From Psychroserpens sp. Hel_I_66 (GTDB lineage: Bacteria > Bacteroidota > Bacteroidia > Flavobacteriales > Flavobacteriaceae), in NCBI RefSeq assembly GCF_000799465.1, contig NZ_JUGU01000001.1:2376501-2440500 (forward strand): DNA of 64,000 nt, given 5' to 3'. The translations under genes and the position numbers were made by a program. Positions 42,475 to 51,724 of this stretch are shown here, piece after piece (the first letter of the stretch is position 1; the number at the start of each line of letters is the position of its first letter). The notes below the pieces were generated by a model. That model was not told where the DNA came from. It made no database searches and was given only the letters and a program-made list of their open reading frames with translations.

Positions 42475-43797
42475 TTAGCTGTAAAACTCTTTTACGAAAT
42501 CATCGTAAGTTATTTCTTTTGTCTTTAAATTAGCCTCTGCTTTGTAAAGATTTAACAGTTTAGTGCTCATTAGTTGTTCAGATAGGCGCTTAACTTCATC
42601 TTTATTTGATAAAATTCTTGCTGCGATACCTTCTAATTCTTCGTCACTAGAGTTCATTTGACCAAATTGTGCCATTTGTACTTTAATCATTTCTTTGGCA
42701 TGTGCCTTTAAATCGTCGAAAGTCACTTGCAAGTTGTGCTTCTCAATTAGTTTACCTTCAATTAACTGGTAGCGCATACTTTTTTCAGACTTTTCGTATT
42801 CCTCCTTAGCTTGATCTGCATCCATCTCTGTCTCTCCCGCAGTTTGCATCCATTTTTGCAGAAATGATGCTGGCAAATCAAATTTTGTGTTTTCCACTAA
42901 ATTCTCGGTAACGTCATTCAATAGTTTTTGATCGCCTTGTTGCGCAAATTGCTTTTCGGAATCTTCCTTGATTTTCTCTTTGAGTTCTGTGACCGATGTT
43001 ACGGTTCCTTTTCCGAAGAGCTTATCAAACAATTCTTGGTCTAAATCTGCTAATTCTCTTTCATTTATCTCGTTGATTGTAAAGTTGACTTCTACATCAA
43101 GATCGTGAGCATCGTCATGGGACACTTTTAAAAAGTTCATTAAATCATGATCATCGTTGAACAACTTTTTAGTTTTTAAAGTCACGACATCACCAACCTT
43201 AGCACCAATAAATTGCTTCTCTGTTGCTTTACCTTTAAATTTATCTAAAGTAATGGTAGTAGAATTATTGATCTCTTTTTCTTCGTTTTCAAAAACTCCA
43301 GTTATTTCTGAATCCTTGGTCACTTCCTTTTGGGAAATAATTTTGCCATATTGTTTTCTAATATGTTCTATTTGGTTGTCGATCATTTTTTTATCGGCAA
43401 CGATATTATAATGTGTAATTGGTTTTTTACTTTTTAAGTTGACCTCAAATTCTGGAGCTAAACCTAATTCGAACTCAAAAGAAAAATTATCGCTATCCCA
43501 ATCCAGATCATCTTGAGGTTTTGGCAATGGGTTACCTAAAACGTCTAATTTCTCTTCAGTTAGATATTTACCTAAAGCGTCTTGTAACAACTTATTAACC
43601 TCATCCACTAATACCGCTTTACCGTATTGCTTCTTTACCATAGTCATTGGCACATGCCCTTTTCTAAAACCAGGTATGTTTGCCGATTTACGGTAATCGG
43701 TTAATATTTTTTCTACTTTATCGCTGTAATCTTCTTTAGCGATATCGACTTTTACAACTGCATTTAGCTCGTCAATGTTTTCTCTTGTAATATTCAT
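42475..43797 (-). CDS. tig: Trigger factor, ribosome-associated chaperone
   Basis: A 440-residue chaperone that meets nascent chains at the ribosome exit. The start is set at the ATG 43797 (MNITRENIDELNAVVKVDIA). Extra codons upstream are not supported by family length. The ribosome-binding motif appears as PGFRKGHVPMTMVKKQYG near 40-57. A divergent PPIase domain is in the middle (region GAKVGDVVTLKTK), and the helical arms follow to the end. Bacteroidota trigger factors are diverged, but the N-terminal motif is clear. A textbook promoter lies at 43852-43882. Confidence 0.93.
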   Translation of the reverse strand: MNITRENIDELNAVVKVDIAKEDYSDKVEKILTDYRKSANIPGFRKGHVPMTMVKKQYGKAVLVDEVNKLLQDALGKYLTEEKLDVLGNPLPKPQDDLDWDSDNFSFEFELGLAPEFEVNLKSKKPITHYNIVADKKMIDNQIEHIRKQYGKIISQKEVTKDSEITGVFENEEKEINNSTTITLDKFKGKATEKQFIGAKVGDVVTLKTKKLFNDDHDLMNFLKVSHDDAHDLDVEVNFTINEINERELADLDQELFDKLFGKGTVTSVTELKEKIKEDSEKQFAQQGDQKLLNDVTENLVENTKFDLPASFLQKWMQTAGETEMDADQAKEEYEKSEKSMRYQLIEGKLIEKHNLQVTFDDLKAHAKEMIKVQMAQFGQMNSSDEELEGIAARILSNKDEVKRLSEQLMSTKLLNLYKAEANLKTKEITYDDFVKEFYS

Positions 43798-43851
43798 TAT
43801 ATGTATTATAAAACCACTAAGGGTGTTAATATTATACCTTAAAAAGGGCTG

Positions 43852-43882
43852 CAAAAATACAATATTTTTTGCAACCCTACAA
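43852..43882 (-). promoter_or_regulatory. Promoter of tig
   Basis: TTG (43882-43880), 20 bases, then TATTTTTG (43859-43852) followed by CAG on the minus strand, about 55 bases before the start codon. Confidence 0.7.
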
Positions 43883-43907
43883 TACGTTTAATGGATTGTG
43901 TTTGAGT

Positions 43908-44255
43908 CTAATTTTTATTTTCTTTCAAAAGCGAATTCGCAATAGATTGGCAAATAGATAATAAAATACTAAACAGTAAAGCAATCCAAAAGCCATCTAC
44001 GCCAAAACCGTCTATAAACTTATCTGCCAATAAAATAATACACGCATTGATCACAAACAGGAATAAACCTAATGTGACAATTGTAATCGGGATGGTTAAA
44101 ACGACCAGAATAGGTTTTACAATAAAATTAAGTAATGCCAAAACTATGGCCACAATGATTGCTGCGCCAAACCCAGTAACGCCCACTCCTGGCAAAAAAT
44201 GTGCTAAAAGCATAACAATTAACGCAGTTATTAGAAGTCTAATTATTAAATTCAT
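43908..44255 (-). CDS. Phage holin 4 superfamily-type small membrane protein
   Basis: A 115-residue integral membrane protein with four hydrophobic spans, beginning MNLIIRLLITALIVMLLAHF. It has the family pattern VTGFGAAIIVAIVLALLNFI, VKPILVVLTIPITIVTLGLF, and DGFWIALLFSILLSI (PF04020-type). The holin name comes from a weak relation. These are widespread chromosomal proteins, and no lysis genes or prophage lie near. Function unknown. It is 12 bases downstream of the hydrolase gene, so the two are probably one unit. Confidence 0.8.
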   Translation of the reverse strand: MNLIIRLLITALIVMLLAHFLPGVGVTGFGAAIIVAIVLALLNFIVKPILVVLTIPITIVTLGLFLFVINACIILLADKFIDGFGVDGFWIALLFSILLSICQSIANSLLKENKN

Positions 44256-44267
44256 TTTGATGTGTTT

Positions 44268-45041
44268 TTAGTTAGTTAAAGTTATAAAATTAATCACAGC
44301 ATCGTAAAAATCCTCAGGGTTTTCTGCATGGAGCCAGTGACCTGCGTTTCTTATGGTTTTAATTTCCGCAAGCGGAAAGTGCTGCTTTATTAATTTCTCG
44401 TCTGTTGGCATCACATATTCGCTTTTATCACCTCTTAGAAACAAGGTTGGCTTTTCAAATTTTGAATGGATTGGAAGTGCCTCTCCAACTTCTGAAACAT
44501 GTTCTTTTAAAACGTCCAGATTGATACGCAAAGCGAGTTTACCCTTTTCTATCCAATATAAGTTCTTGAGCAAAAACATGCGCGTTCCAGCTTCTTGAAC
44601 ATATTTTGATAATTGCTTATCTGCTGCTCCTCTACTCTTTAATTCTTGAAAATCCAGTGAAGATAATCCTTCTAAAATGGCATCGTGATGGGTTGGGTAG
44701 AAACGCGGACTTATATCTGCAATTAATAATTTAGAAACCAATTTTGGAAATTCCGTAGCAAAAAGCATTGCAGTTTTTCCACCCATAGAATGGCCCAAGA
44801 GAATGATATCCTCAAGATCATGATCTTCGCAATAGGTTTTTAAATCTTTAGATAACACCTCGTAGTTAAAGTCTTCACTATGAAAACTTCTACCGTGGTT
44901 ACGTTGATCTACGAGATGGATTTCAAAACCTGCATCTCCAAATTTATTACCAAGTGTTTTCCAGTTATCGCTCATGCCTAGAAATCCGTGAAGAATGACA
45001 AAGGGTTTGCCTTTTCCTATGATTTGTGAGTGTAGTTTCAT
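44268..45041 (-). CDS. Alpha/beta hydrolase, YbfF-like esterase
   Basis: A 257-residue cytoplasmic hydrolase. The oxyanion strand is PFVILHGFLGMSDNWKTLG (13-31), then VDQRNHGRS. The nucleophile is in LLGHSMGGKTAM (Ser85), with an aspartate in the late TLFLRGDKSEYV region and the histidine in NAGHWLHAENPE. The pattern DQRNHGRS with GHSMGGK is typical of YbfF-like acyl-CoA/palmitoyl esterases, but the substrate is unknown. It is in a minus-strand group with the holin-like gene. Confidence 0.88.
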   Translation of the reverse strand: MKLHSQIIGKGKPFVILHGFLGMSDNWKTLGNKFGDAGFEIHLVDQRNHGRSFHSEDFNYEVLSKDLKTYCEDHDLEDIILLGHSMGGKTAMLFATEFPKLVSKLLIADISPRFYPTHHDAILEGLSSLDFQELKSRGAADKQLSKYVQEAGTRMFLLKNLYWIEKGKLALRINLDVLKEHVSEVGEALPIHSKFEKPTLFLRGDKSEYVMPTDEKLIKQHFPLAEIKTIRNAGHWLHAENPEDFYDAVINFITLTN

Positions 45042-45103
45042 ACGGTTTTATCTTTAATAATGAGATTTCTAATAGCGTTGGAAATGACAAATAGCAATTT
45101 TAA

Positions 45104-45817
45104 TTATTTAAGTCTCTGCAAATACATTTGTACCACATTCTCAATTCCCAAATACAAACTTTCGGAAATTAAAGCATGACCAATCGAGACTTCCAACAAT
45201 CCAGGAATATTATCCTTAAAAAATTTAATGTTATCCAAAGATAAATCGTGACCAGCGTTGACTCCCAAACCTATGTCATTTGATAATTCTGCAGCTTTTG
45301 CGAATAACTCGATTTCTTTTTTGTTGCCCAAACTGTATTGATGCGCAAAACTTTCAGTGTAAAGTTCTATTCTATTTGCTCCTGTAAGCTTGGCACCTTC
45401 TATCATTTTAAGATCTGGATCTACAAATATTGAGGTGCGTATTCCGTGGGAATTAAATTGAGCAATCACATCTGTTAAAAAATCTTTATGCTTAATGGTG
45501 TCCCAACCCGCGTTTGAAGTGATGGCATCTTCTGCATCTGGCACCAAAGTAACCTGTGTAGGTTTTACCTCTAATACCAAATCCATAAAAGATTGCACAG
45601 GGTTTCCCTCTACATTGAACTCGGTATAGACTTCTGGTTTTAAATCCCTTGTATCTTGATAACGAATGTGTCTCTCATCTGGCCTAGGATGTACGGTCAC
45701 ACCTTGTGCCCCAAAACGTTGAACGTCTTTTGCAAACTGCAAAACGTTTGGTGTATTTCCTCCACGAGAGTTTCTTAGCGTAGCTATCTTATTAATATTT
45801 ACACTTAATTTTGTCAT
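45104..45817 (-). CDS. pdxJ: Pyridoxine 5'-phosphate synthase
   Basis: A 237-residue TIM-barrel enzyme of de novo vitamin B6 synthesis. It joins 1-deoxy-xylulose 5-phosphate with 3-amino-1-hydroxyacetone phosphate. Family features are LSVNINKIATLRNSRGGNTP (residues 4-23), GVTVHPRPDERHI (with the His and Arg of the active site), FNVEG, VTLVPDAEDAITSNAGWD, ELYTE, and GLGVNAGHDLSLDN. It is divergent from the CBS-nadK operon. Length normal. Confidence 0.96.
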   Translation of the reverse strand: MTKLSVNINKIATLRNSRGGNTPNVLQFAKDVQRFGAQGVTVHPRPDERHIRYQDTRDLKPEVYTEFNVEGNPVQSFMDLVLEVKPTQVTLVPDAEDAITSNAGWDTIKHKDFLTDVIAQFNSHGIRTSIFVDPDLKMIEGAKLTGANRIELYTESFAHQYSLGNKKEIELFAKAAELSNDIGLGVNAGHDLSLDNIKFFKDNIPGLLEVSIGHALISESLYLGIENVVQMYLQRLK

Positions 45818-45838
45818 TGTACCTTTTATTTACAAACA

Positions 45839-45846
45839 CAAAAATA
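45839..45846 (-). promoter_or_regulatory. -7 element of the pdxJ promoter
   Basis: TATTTTTG on the minus strand fits TAnnTTTG, 21 bases before the pdxJ start. The upstream TTG is not at standard distance. Confidence 0.4.
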
Positions 45847-45882
45847 CAAAGTCCGTACTGCTTATTTGTGGTTATTTTTAAT

Positions 45883-45890
45883 TAATTTTG
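45883..45890 (+). promoter_or_regulatory. -7 element for the CBS-nadK operon
   Basis: TAATTTTG fits TAnnTTTG, 19 bases before the ATG at 45910. A TTTG at 45865-45868 is only 14 bases away, so the match is partial. Confidence 0.35.
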
Positions 45891-45909
45891 AATAGAATAA
45901 TAGATAGTT

Positions 45910-46566
45910 ATGCCTTTAAAACAATACATCATAAACGATATAAAACCTCTCAATGTAAATGAGAAGGTTAGTGACGTCAAACTTTTATTTAATGAATTGA
46001 CCTATTCACACATTCCTGTTGAAAGAGATGGTGTTTATCAAGGTTGTATTTCGGAAAATGATGCGCACTGTTTTGAATCGCAAAAAACGATTGCCGATTG
46101 TAATTATGCTATCGAAGGCTTTTTTGTAAGATCTCAAACCAATTGGCTTGATGTTCTAGAAACCTTTGCTCAAAATTCCTGTAATATTATGCCTGTTCTT
46201 GATAAACATAATAATTATTTAGGTTATTATGAGCTTGGAGATATTATTGGATTATTTAACGAGACTCCGTTTTTTGCTGAGCCTGGTGGAATTTTAATCA
46301 TTGAAAAAGGAATTACAGATTACTCTTTTAGCGAAATAAGCCAAATTGTAGAATCTAACGACGCAAAAATCTTAGGTGCATTTATTTCTAAAATGGAAGG
46401 AGGTTTAATACAGGTTACTCTTAAAATTGGCAATGCAGGCCTAAACGATGTTGTACAAACATTTAGACGTTACAGTTATAATATAATTTCTGGGCACGAA
46501 GAAGACACCTATGTCGAAAACCTGAAAGAACGCTCTGAATACCTTAAGAAATATTTAGACATTTAA
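45910..46566 (+). CDS. CBS-domain protein
   Basis: A 218-residue cytoplasmic protein. Two CBS motifs are seen in the first 130 residues (NEKVSDVKLLFNELTYSHIP..., and NWLDVLETFAQNSCNIMPVL with YLGYYELGDI). A C-terminal ACT-like region follows (GGLIQVTLKIGNAGLNDVVQ, RRYSYNIISGH). CBS pairs bind adenosine nucleotides, so the protein may sense energy or NAD(P) status. It is 3 bases upstream of nadK, and a regulatory link to NAD kinase is attractive but unproven. This CBS-nadK pairing is conserved in the phylum as far as I recall. Confidence 0.85.
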   Translation: MPLKQYIINDIKPLNVNEKVSDVKLLFNELTYSHIPVERDGVYQGCISENDAHCFESQKTIADCNYAIEGFFVRSQTNWLDVLETFAQNSCNIMPVLDKHNNYLGYYELGDIIGLFNETPFFAEPGGILIIEKGITDYSFSEISQIVESNDAKILGAFISKMEGGLIQVTLKIGNAGLNDVVQTFRRYSYNIISGHEEDTYVENLKERSEYLKKYLDI

Positions 46567-46569
46567 TTT

Positions 46570-47445
46570 ATGAAGGTAGCTGTTTATAGCCTTTACTATC
46601 CAGATAAATCTTCAGAATCTTTTGATGAGCTTATTGATGTGCTTGAGCAAAATAGTGTTGATATCTATATTGAAGCCAAATTTTACAATCAGCTCATTTC
46701 CGAAGAAAAAAAAATAAATAAACTTCAATCCTTTACAGAGCTTAACGAAAGTTTTGATCTTTTAATCAGCGTTGGTGGTGACGGGACAATCTTGAGAGCT
46801 ATTACTTATGTTCGTAATCTTTCAATACCCATTGTTGGTATAAATACGGGACGACTCGGTTTTTTGGCAACGATACAAATTGATGAAATTAAAACTGCCA
46901 TTGAGCATATCTTAAATGGCAATTACAAAACTTCTGAACGTACGCTTTTAAGCGTTGAGACCAATCCTGAAAACGAAAGCCTTAAGGAAACAAATTTTGC
47001 ACTCAACGAAATTGCAGTAAGTAGAAAAAACACTACCTCAATGATTACTGTAGACACCCATTTAAATGATGATTACTTGACATCGTATTGGGCAGATGGG
47101 CTTATTGTTTCTACGCCTACTGGCTCAACAGGTTACTCTTTGAGTTGTGGCGGACCAGTTATTACTCCAGACGCTACCAGTTTTGTATTAACTCCCATTG
47201 CGCCTCACAATCTTAATGCCAGACCGTTGGTGATTCCTGATGATACGACTATAAAATTAAAGGTTGACGGTCGTGAAGATCAACATTTGATGTCATTGGA
47301 CTCAAGAATTGTAACCCTTTCTAACGCTACCTTAATCACCATAAAAAAAGCCAATTTTAAAATTAAAATGGTAGAGTTGCTTGATGAGAGTTTTATTGAT
47401 ACATTAAGACAAAAAATGCTTTGGGGCGAAGACAAGAGAAACTGA
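46570..47445 (+). CDS. nadK: NAD kinase
   Basis: A 291-residue enzyme that phosphorylates NAD+ to NADP+. The GGDGT motif is at 69-73 (LISVGGDGTILRAITYV), the substrate segment GINTGRLGFLATI follows, then NEIAVSR and the second conserved block SYWADGLIVSTPTGSTGYSL. The late PLVIPDDTTIKLKVDGRED segment is also typical. Length normal. It is directly after the CBS gene and begins the envelope-gene stretch that continues with DUF6089 and uppS. Confidence 0.96.
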   Translation: MKVAVYSLYYPDKSSESFDELIDVLEQNSVDIYIEAKFYNQLISEEKKINKLQSFTELNESFDLLISVGGDGTILRAITYVRNLSIPIVGINTGRLGFLATIQIDEIKTAIEHILNGNYKTSERTLLSVETNPENESLKETNFALNEIAVSRKNTTSMITVDTHLNDDYLTSYWADGLIVSTPTGSTGYSLSCGGPVITPDATSFVLTPIAPHNLNARPLVIPDDTTIKLKVDGREDQHLMSLDSRIVTLSNATLITIKKANFKIKMVELLDESFIDTLRQKMLWGEDKRN

Positions 47446-47529
47446 GATTACAATAGACAATAAATCCTTTTAAAATCAGTTTTCAGTAAGACTATTTGCC
47501 ACAAATTACCAAAGGCAAATCATATTTAT

Positions 47530-47537
47530 TATATTTG
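47530..47537 (+). promoter_or_regulatory. -7 element of the DUF6089-uppS-bamA operon
   Basis: TATATTTG followed by CAAAC fits TAnnTTTG, 18 bases before the ATG at 47555. Confidence 0.5.
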
Positions 47538-47554
47538 CAAACTTTTAAAAATTT

Positions 47555-48244
47555 ATGAGGTATTTAATCTTATTTTTATTGAGTATAATTTTCATACAAA
47601 AAAGCCACTCCCAAATTTATGAGTTTGGCATTTTTGCTGGTGGCAGCAACCCTATTGCCGATGTTGGCCCAACAGATTATGTTGCCCCTAACACAGTAAC
47701 TTTGGGAGGTATCTTAAAATGGAATCGCAGCCCAAGACATTCATGGCGTTTTTCTATAAAATATTCAGATTATATAGGTTTTGATGAAAATTCTGATGAC
47801 CCTAGACGTGTTGCACGTGATTACAAATTTGACTCTAATTTACTGGAGTTTTCCGCAGGAATGGAATTTAACTTTTGGGATTTTGATCTACATCAAAGCG
47901 GGATTAAAGTAGTCCCTTATCTATATTCTGGAATTTCTACCGCAAGACATCCCAATTTCTATTTTGATAATGCTGGAGAACAAGTCTCTGAGAACACAAA
48001 AAGTTGGGCATTTGGTATCCCAATGGTCCTAGGTATAAAATCAAATATTACCAATCACTTTATATTGGGTTTTGAGGTTGGCGCACGATATACGTTTTCT
48101 GATGAGCTGGATGGCAGCGTGCCAGATGATCCCTCTCGAGAGAATTTTTCCTTCGGAAATATAAACAGCAACGACTGGTATGTATTTACAGGATTCACCC
48201 TAACCTACACCTTTGGTCAAAGACCTTGCTATTGTAATTTTTAA
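47555..48244 (+). CDS. DUF6089 outer-membrane beta-barrel-like protein
   Basis: A 229-residue exported protein (signal peptide 1-19, ending SHSQ) of the DUF6089/porin-like family. The N-terminal YEFGIFAGGSNPIADVGPTD and alternating amphipathic strands (RHSWRFSIKYSDYIGF, LLEFSAGMEFNFWDFD, YLYSGISTARHPNFYF, FILGFEVGARYTFSDE) suggest an 8-strand outer-membrane barrel. It ends FGQRPCYCNF with a terminal aromatic residue. The gene sits directly before uppS and bamA. Function unknown; a role in envelope assembly is suggested only by position. Confidence 0.85.
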   Translation: MRYLILFLLSIIFIQKSHSQIYEFGIFAGGSNPIADVGPTDYVAPNTVTLGGILKWNRSPRHSWRFSIKYSDYIGFDENSDDPRRVARDYKFDSNLLEFSAGMEFNFWDFDLHQSGIKVVPYLYSGISTARHPNFYFDNAGEQVSENTKSWAFGIPMVLGIKSNITNHFILGFEVGARYTFSDELDGSVPDDPSRENFSFGNINSNDWYVFTGFTLTYTFGQRPCYCNF

Positions 48245-48246
48245 AA

Positions 48247-48987
48247 ATGGAATTAAAAGATCAAATTATAAGCGAAAAATTACCGCATCACATTGCAATC
48301 ATTATGGATGGCAATGGACGCTGGGCTAAGCAGCAAGGGTTACTTAGAGTTATTGGTCACGAGAACGGAACAAAATCTGTTAGAGACGTCGTTGAGGCAA
48401 GTGCGGAAATTGGAATCAAAAACCTAACTCTTTATGCCTTTTCTACGGAAAATTGGAAACGTCCAAAACTGGAAGTTCAAACACTAATGAAGCTTTTGGT
48501 AAAATCCCTTAAAAAGGAAATCAAAACACTTCAAGACAATAATATTAGATTATATGCTATTGGCAATTTAAATGATCTACCAAAAAAAGCCCATCAAGAA
48601 TTATTAGAAGTCATTGATAAAACAAAAAACAATACCCATATGACCTTGACTTTAGCACTAAGTTATGGCTCAAGAGAAGAAATTGTTAACGTTATAAAAG
48701 AATTAACAGAGAAAGTTAAAAATAATATAATTTCTGTTGAAAACATTGACGAATCGATTATTAATAAGCATCTTTACACGCAAAATTTACCAGATGTTGA
48801 TCTGTTGATCAGAACAAGCGGTGAACAGCGTATAAGCAATTTTTTATTATGGCAAATCGCTTATGCAGAATTATATTTTACAGACATTCTTTGGCCTGAT
48901 TTTAAGAAAAAGGACCTTTATGAAGCTTTGATTAATTATCAAAATAGAGAACGACGATTTGGAAAAACAAGTGAACAACTTACCTAA
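48247..48987 (+). CDS. uppS: Isoprenyl transferase (undecaprenyl diphosphate synthase)
   Basis: A 246-residue cis-prenyltransferase making the C55 carrier lipid for peptidoglycan and O-antigen. The catalytic site is HHIAIIMDGNGRWAKQQG (Asp21). Then come RVIGHENGTKSVRDVVEASA, LTLYAFSTENWKRP, the middle LALSYGSREEIV, and the C-terminal DLLIRTSGEQRISNFLLWQI with YAELYFTD. It starts 3 bases after the DUF6089 stop and its end overlaps the likely bamA start. Length normal. Confidence 0.96.
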   Translation: MELKDQIISEKLPHHIAIIMDGNGRWAKQQGLLRVIGHENGTKSVRDVVEASAEIGIKNLTLYAFSTENWKRPKLEVQTLMKLLVKSLKKEIKTLQDNNIRLYAIGNLNDLPKKAHQELLEVIDKTKNNTHMTLTLALSYGSREEIVNVIKELTEKVKNNIISVENIDESIINKHLYTQNLPDVDLLIRTSGEQRISNFLLWQIAYAELYFTDILWPDFKKKDLYEALINYQNRERRFGKTSEQLT

Positions 48988-51544
48988 CAACTTACTTTTG
49001 AAAACTTATATTAAGTCACTACTTACCGCATTCATTTTTATTACATCCTTTGTAGTAACTGCACAACAAACCGATTTTAACCAAGGCAAAACATACATTC
49101 TAGAAGATGTAAAAGTTACAGGTAACACAAATTTTAACCCATCTACAGTTATATCTTTTTCAAGATTAAAAGTAGGAGAAGAAATTGAAATACCTGGTGA
49201 GCAAATAAGTAATGCCATTAAAAAACTTTGGGATTCTAATCTATTTAGTAGTATCGACGTATATCTTGCAAAAACCGAAGGAAATAAAGCCTATCTAGAA
49301 ATCAATCTTGTTGATTTACCAGAATTAAACGAGGTAACCATACAAGGCGTTAAAAAAGGTAAGATTGACGGATTAATAACTGAAAACAATCTTTCTAAAG
49401 GAACAAAAGTTACTGAGAATTTAGTTACGACAACCCGTAATTATATTACAAACAAATATAAAAAACAAGGTTTTTTAAATACAAAAACAACGGTTACAAC
49501 TAAGGAAGTCACTAATGACTCTATTGAAAAAGCTAGAGTTAACATGCTAGTTTTTATTGATAAAGGTGAAAAAGTAAAAATTGACGACATTGTTTTTAAT
49601 GGAAATGAAAAGATTTCTGATAAAAAACTTAGGAAATCAATGAAGAATACCAAGCAGAAAAATCCTTTACGTATACTTAAACGTTCAAAATTTATCAGAG
49701 ACGACTATAAAGAAGATTTAGTAAGCATTATAGACAATTACAAAGAAAATGGGTATCGTGATGCTAGAATTCTGGGTGATTCTATAGTATATGAAGATGA
49801 CAAAACGATATCCTTATACATAGATGTAGAGGAAGGAGAACAATATAAATTTGGTAAAATTAAGTTCGTTGGTAATGCTGTATTTACAGACCAGCAATTA
49901 CAGTCTATTTTAAAAATTGAAGAAGGCTCTACCTATAATGGTGTTGAACTTCGTAAACGTATTGCAGATGAAACGAAACCTGATGCTGTAGATATTACAA
50001 ATTTATATCAAGATAGTGGTTACCTATTCTCATCCATCAATCCAGTAGAGACTAGTGCCGATGGTAATGTGATAGATATGGAGATTAGAATTTCCGAAGG
50101 AAAACCTGCATATTTCAATAATGTATCTGTAAGTGGTAATGATAAAACAAATGACCACGTTGTCTATAGAGAATTGAGAACAAAACCAGGAACTCTATAT
50201 CGTAAAAGTGATGTTATTAGAACGATTAGAGAGCTTGGTCAACTTGGATTTTTTGATGCACAGCAGTTAACACCTAACATGAAAAATTTCAATACACAGG
50301 ATGGTACTGTTGATATTGAGTATCAAGTTGTAGAGCGTGGATCTAGCCAGATAGAATTACAAGGTGGTTATGGTGGTGGTGGTTTTATTGGAACTTTAGG
50401 GTTATCCTTTAACAATTTTGCCATAAAAGATATTTTTAATAAGGAAGCCTATAAGCCAATTCCTTCTGGAGATGGACAAAGTTTAGCTTTAAGATTACAA
50501 GCATCGCGTTTTTTCCAGACCTATAGTTTTTCTTTTTCTGAACCTTGGTTAGGAGGAAAACGTCCAGTTCAATTATCTACATCAATTTCCCACACCAAAC
50601 AATTTTTATTTAATCCTATCACAAGGGACGCAGATAAAGATAGAAGATTCAATATTACTGGGCTTTCTGTTGGTATTGCGAAGCGTTTGAAAGTACCAGA
50701 TGATTATTTTACATTATCTCAGGCAGTTGCAATTCAACATTACAATTTAAAGAATTATAATACCGGTCTATTCACATTTGGTGATGGCTATTCCAATAAC
50801 CTATCCTATACCATTGGGCTATCTCGAAACAATCTATCTGTAGATCCAATTTACCCTACAGGAGGTTCTAGTTTTGCTATTACTGGTAAGTTCTCTTTAC
50901 CATATTCGTTATTTAATAATGTGGATTATGAAGCTCTAAAAAACGAACGTGACCAATTAGACCCAACAAATGCTGATGATTTAGCTAGAATTGGTGAAAT
51001 AGATCAAGAACGCTTTAACTGGCTTGAATTTTATAAAGTTAAGTTTAAGGGAGACTGGTACACTAGAATATGGGATAAGTTAGTATTCAAATCTGGAATG
51101 GAATTTGGTTTCTTGGGCGCTTATAACCAAGATAGAGGTGTTGTGCCTTTTGAGCGTTTCTTCCTTGGAGGAGATGGACTCGGTAATTTTGCTCTAGATG
51201 GTAGAGAAGTGATACAACTTCGTGGATATCCAAATCAATCCTTATCTTCTCAAGATGGAGGAACCATTTACAATAAGTTTTCTTTGGAATTACGCTACCC
51301 TATTACTCTAGGTGCACAGGCAAAAATTTACGGACTTACATTTGTTGAGGCTGGTGCTTCTTTTGACAATTTTAGAGATTACAATCCTTTTAATCTTCAA
51401 AGATCTGCAGGTGTTGGGCTAAGAATTTTTATGCCAGCGTTTGGTTTACTTGGTATTGACTTTGGATATGGTTTCGACCCATTACCTGGACAAACACAAA
51501 AGAACGGTCAAGAAATTCACTTCATTATTGGACAGCAATTTTAA
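48959..51544 (+). CDS. bamA: Outer membrane protein assembly factor BamA
   Basis: An 861-residue Omp85 protein that inserts beta-barrels into the outer membrane. A signal-like hydrophobic stretch (KSLLTAFIFITSFVVTAQQ) precedes POTRA repeats at about 45-440 (for example LEDVKVTGNTNFNPSTVISF, KIDDIVFNGNEKISDKKLRK, KIKFVGNAVFTDQQLQSILK). The C-terminal 16-strand barrel ends FIIGQQF. The conserved RGY appears in LRGYPNQSL. No ATG fits. The TTG at 48959 gives 29 bases of overlap with uppS; GTG 48971 and TTG 48998 (MKTYIKSLL) are equally plausible starts. The last gives a more classical signal peptide. Confidence 0.92.
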   Translation: MEKQVNNLPNNLLLKTYIKSLLTAFIFITSFVVTAQQTDFNQGKTYILEDVKVTGNTNFNPSTVISFSRLKVGEEIEIPGEQISNAIKKLWDSNLFSSIDVYLAKTEGNKAYLEINLVDLPELNEVTIQGVKKGKIDGLITENNLSKGTKVTENLVTTTRNYITNKYKKQGFLNTKTTVTTKEVTNDSIEKARVNMLVFIDKGEKVKIDDIVFNGNEKISDKKLRKSMKNTKQKNPLRILKRSKFIRDDYKEDLVSIIDNYKENGYRDARILGDSIVYEDDKTISLYIDVEEGEQYKFGKIKFVGNAVFTDQQLQSILKIEEGSTYNGVELRKRIADETKPDAVDITNLYQDSGYLFSSINPVETSADGNVIDMEIRISEGKPAYFNNVSVSGNDKTNDHVVYRELRTKPGTLYRKSDVIRTIRELGQLGFFDAQQLTPNMKNFNTQDGTVDIEYQVVERGSSQIELQGGYGGGGFIGTLGLSFNNFAIKDIFNKEAYKPIPSGDGQSLALRLQASRFFQTYSFSFSEPWLGGKRPVQLSTSISHTKQFLFNPITRDADKDRRFNITGLSVGIAKRLKVPDDYFTLSQAVAIQHYNLKNYNTGLFTFGDGYSNNLSYTIGLSRNNLSVDPIYPTGGSSFAITGKFSLPYSLFNNVDYEALKNERDQLDPTNADDLARIGEIDQERFNWLEFYKVKFKGDWYTRIWDKLVFKSGMEFGFLGAYNQDRGVVPFERFFLGGDGLGNFALDGREVIQLRGYPNQSLSSQDGGTIYNKFSLELRYPITLGAQAKIYGLTFVEAGASFDNFRDYNPFNLQRSAGVGLRIFMPAFGLLGIDFGYGFDPLPGQTQKNGQEIHFIIGQQF

Positions 51545-51654
51545 TTTTGGCACGATATTTTCTATATACCATAATAATTAACAATATGACGATTTAATGT
51601 CTGTGTTAAAATTTTTCTAAATATATTTCGTTAATTTGAAAAACTAAACACATT

Positions 51655-51680
51655 TGACAGAATCGTATTTTAATCTGTCA
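51655..51680. terminator. Stem-loop between bamA and the first ompH gene
   Basis: TGACAGA (51655-51661) and TCTGTCA (51674-51680) pair around a 12-base AT-rich loop and are followed by TTTTAAAATTT. It could be a weak terminator or an mRNA-processing stem. Confidence 0.4.
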
Positions 51681-51724
51681 TTTTAAAATTTATAGTAATT
51701 ATCATAAATAATAAAATTATACAG

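Noticed and set aside
43908..44255. Holin-family protein as a sign of prophage
   Set aside because: No endolysin, capsid, integrase or other phage gene is near, and this family is a common chromosomal membrane protein.
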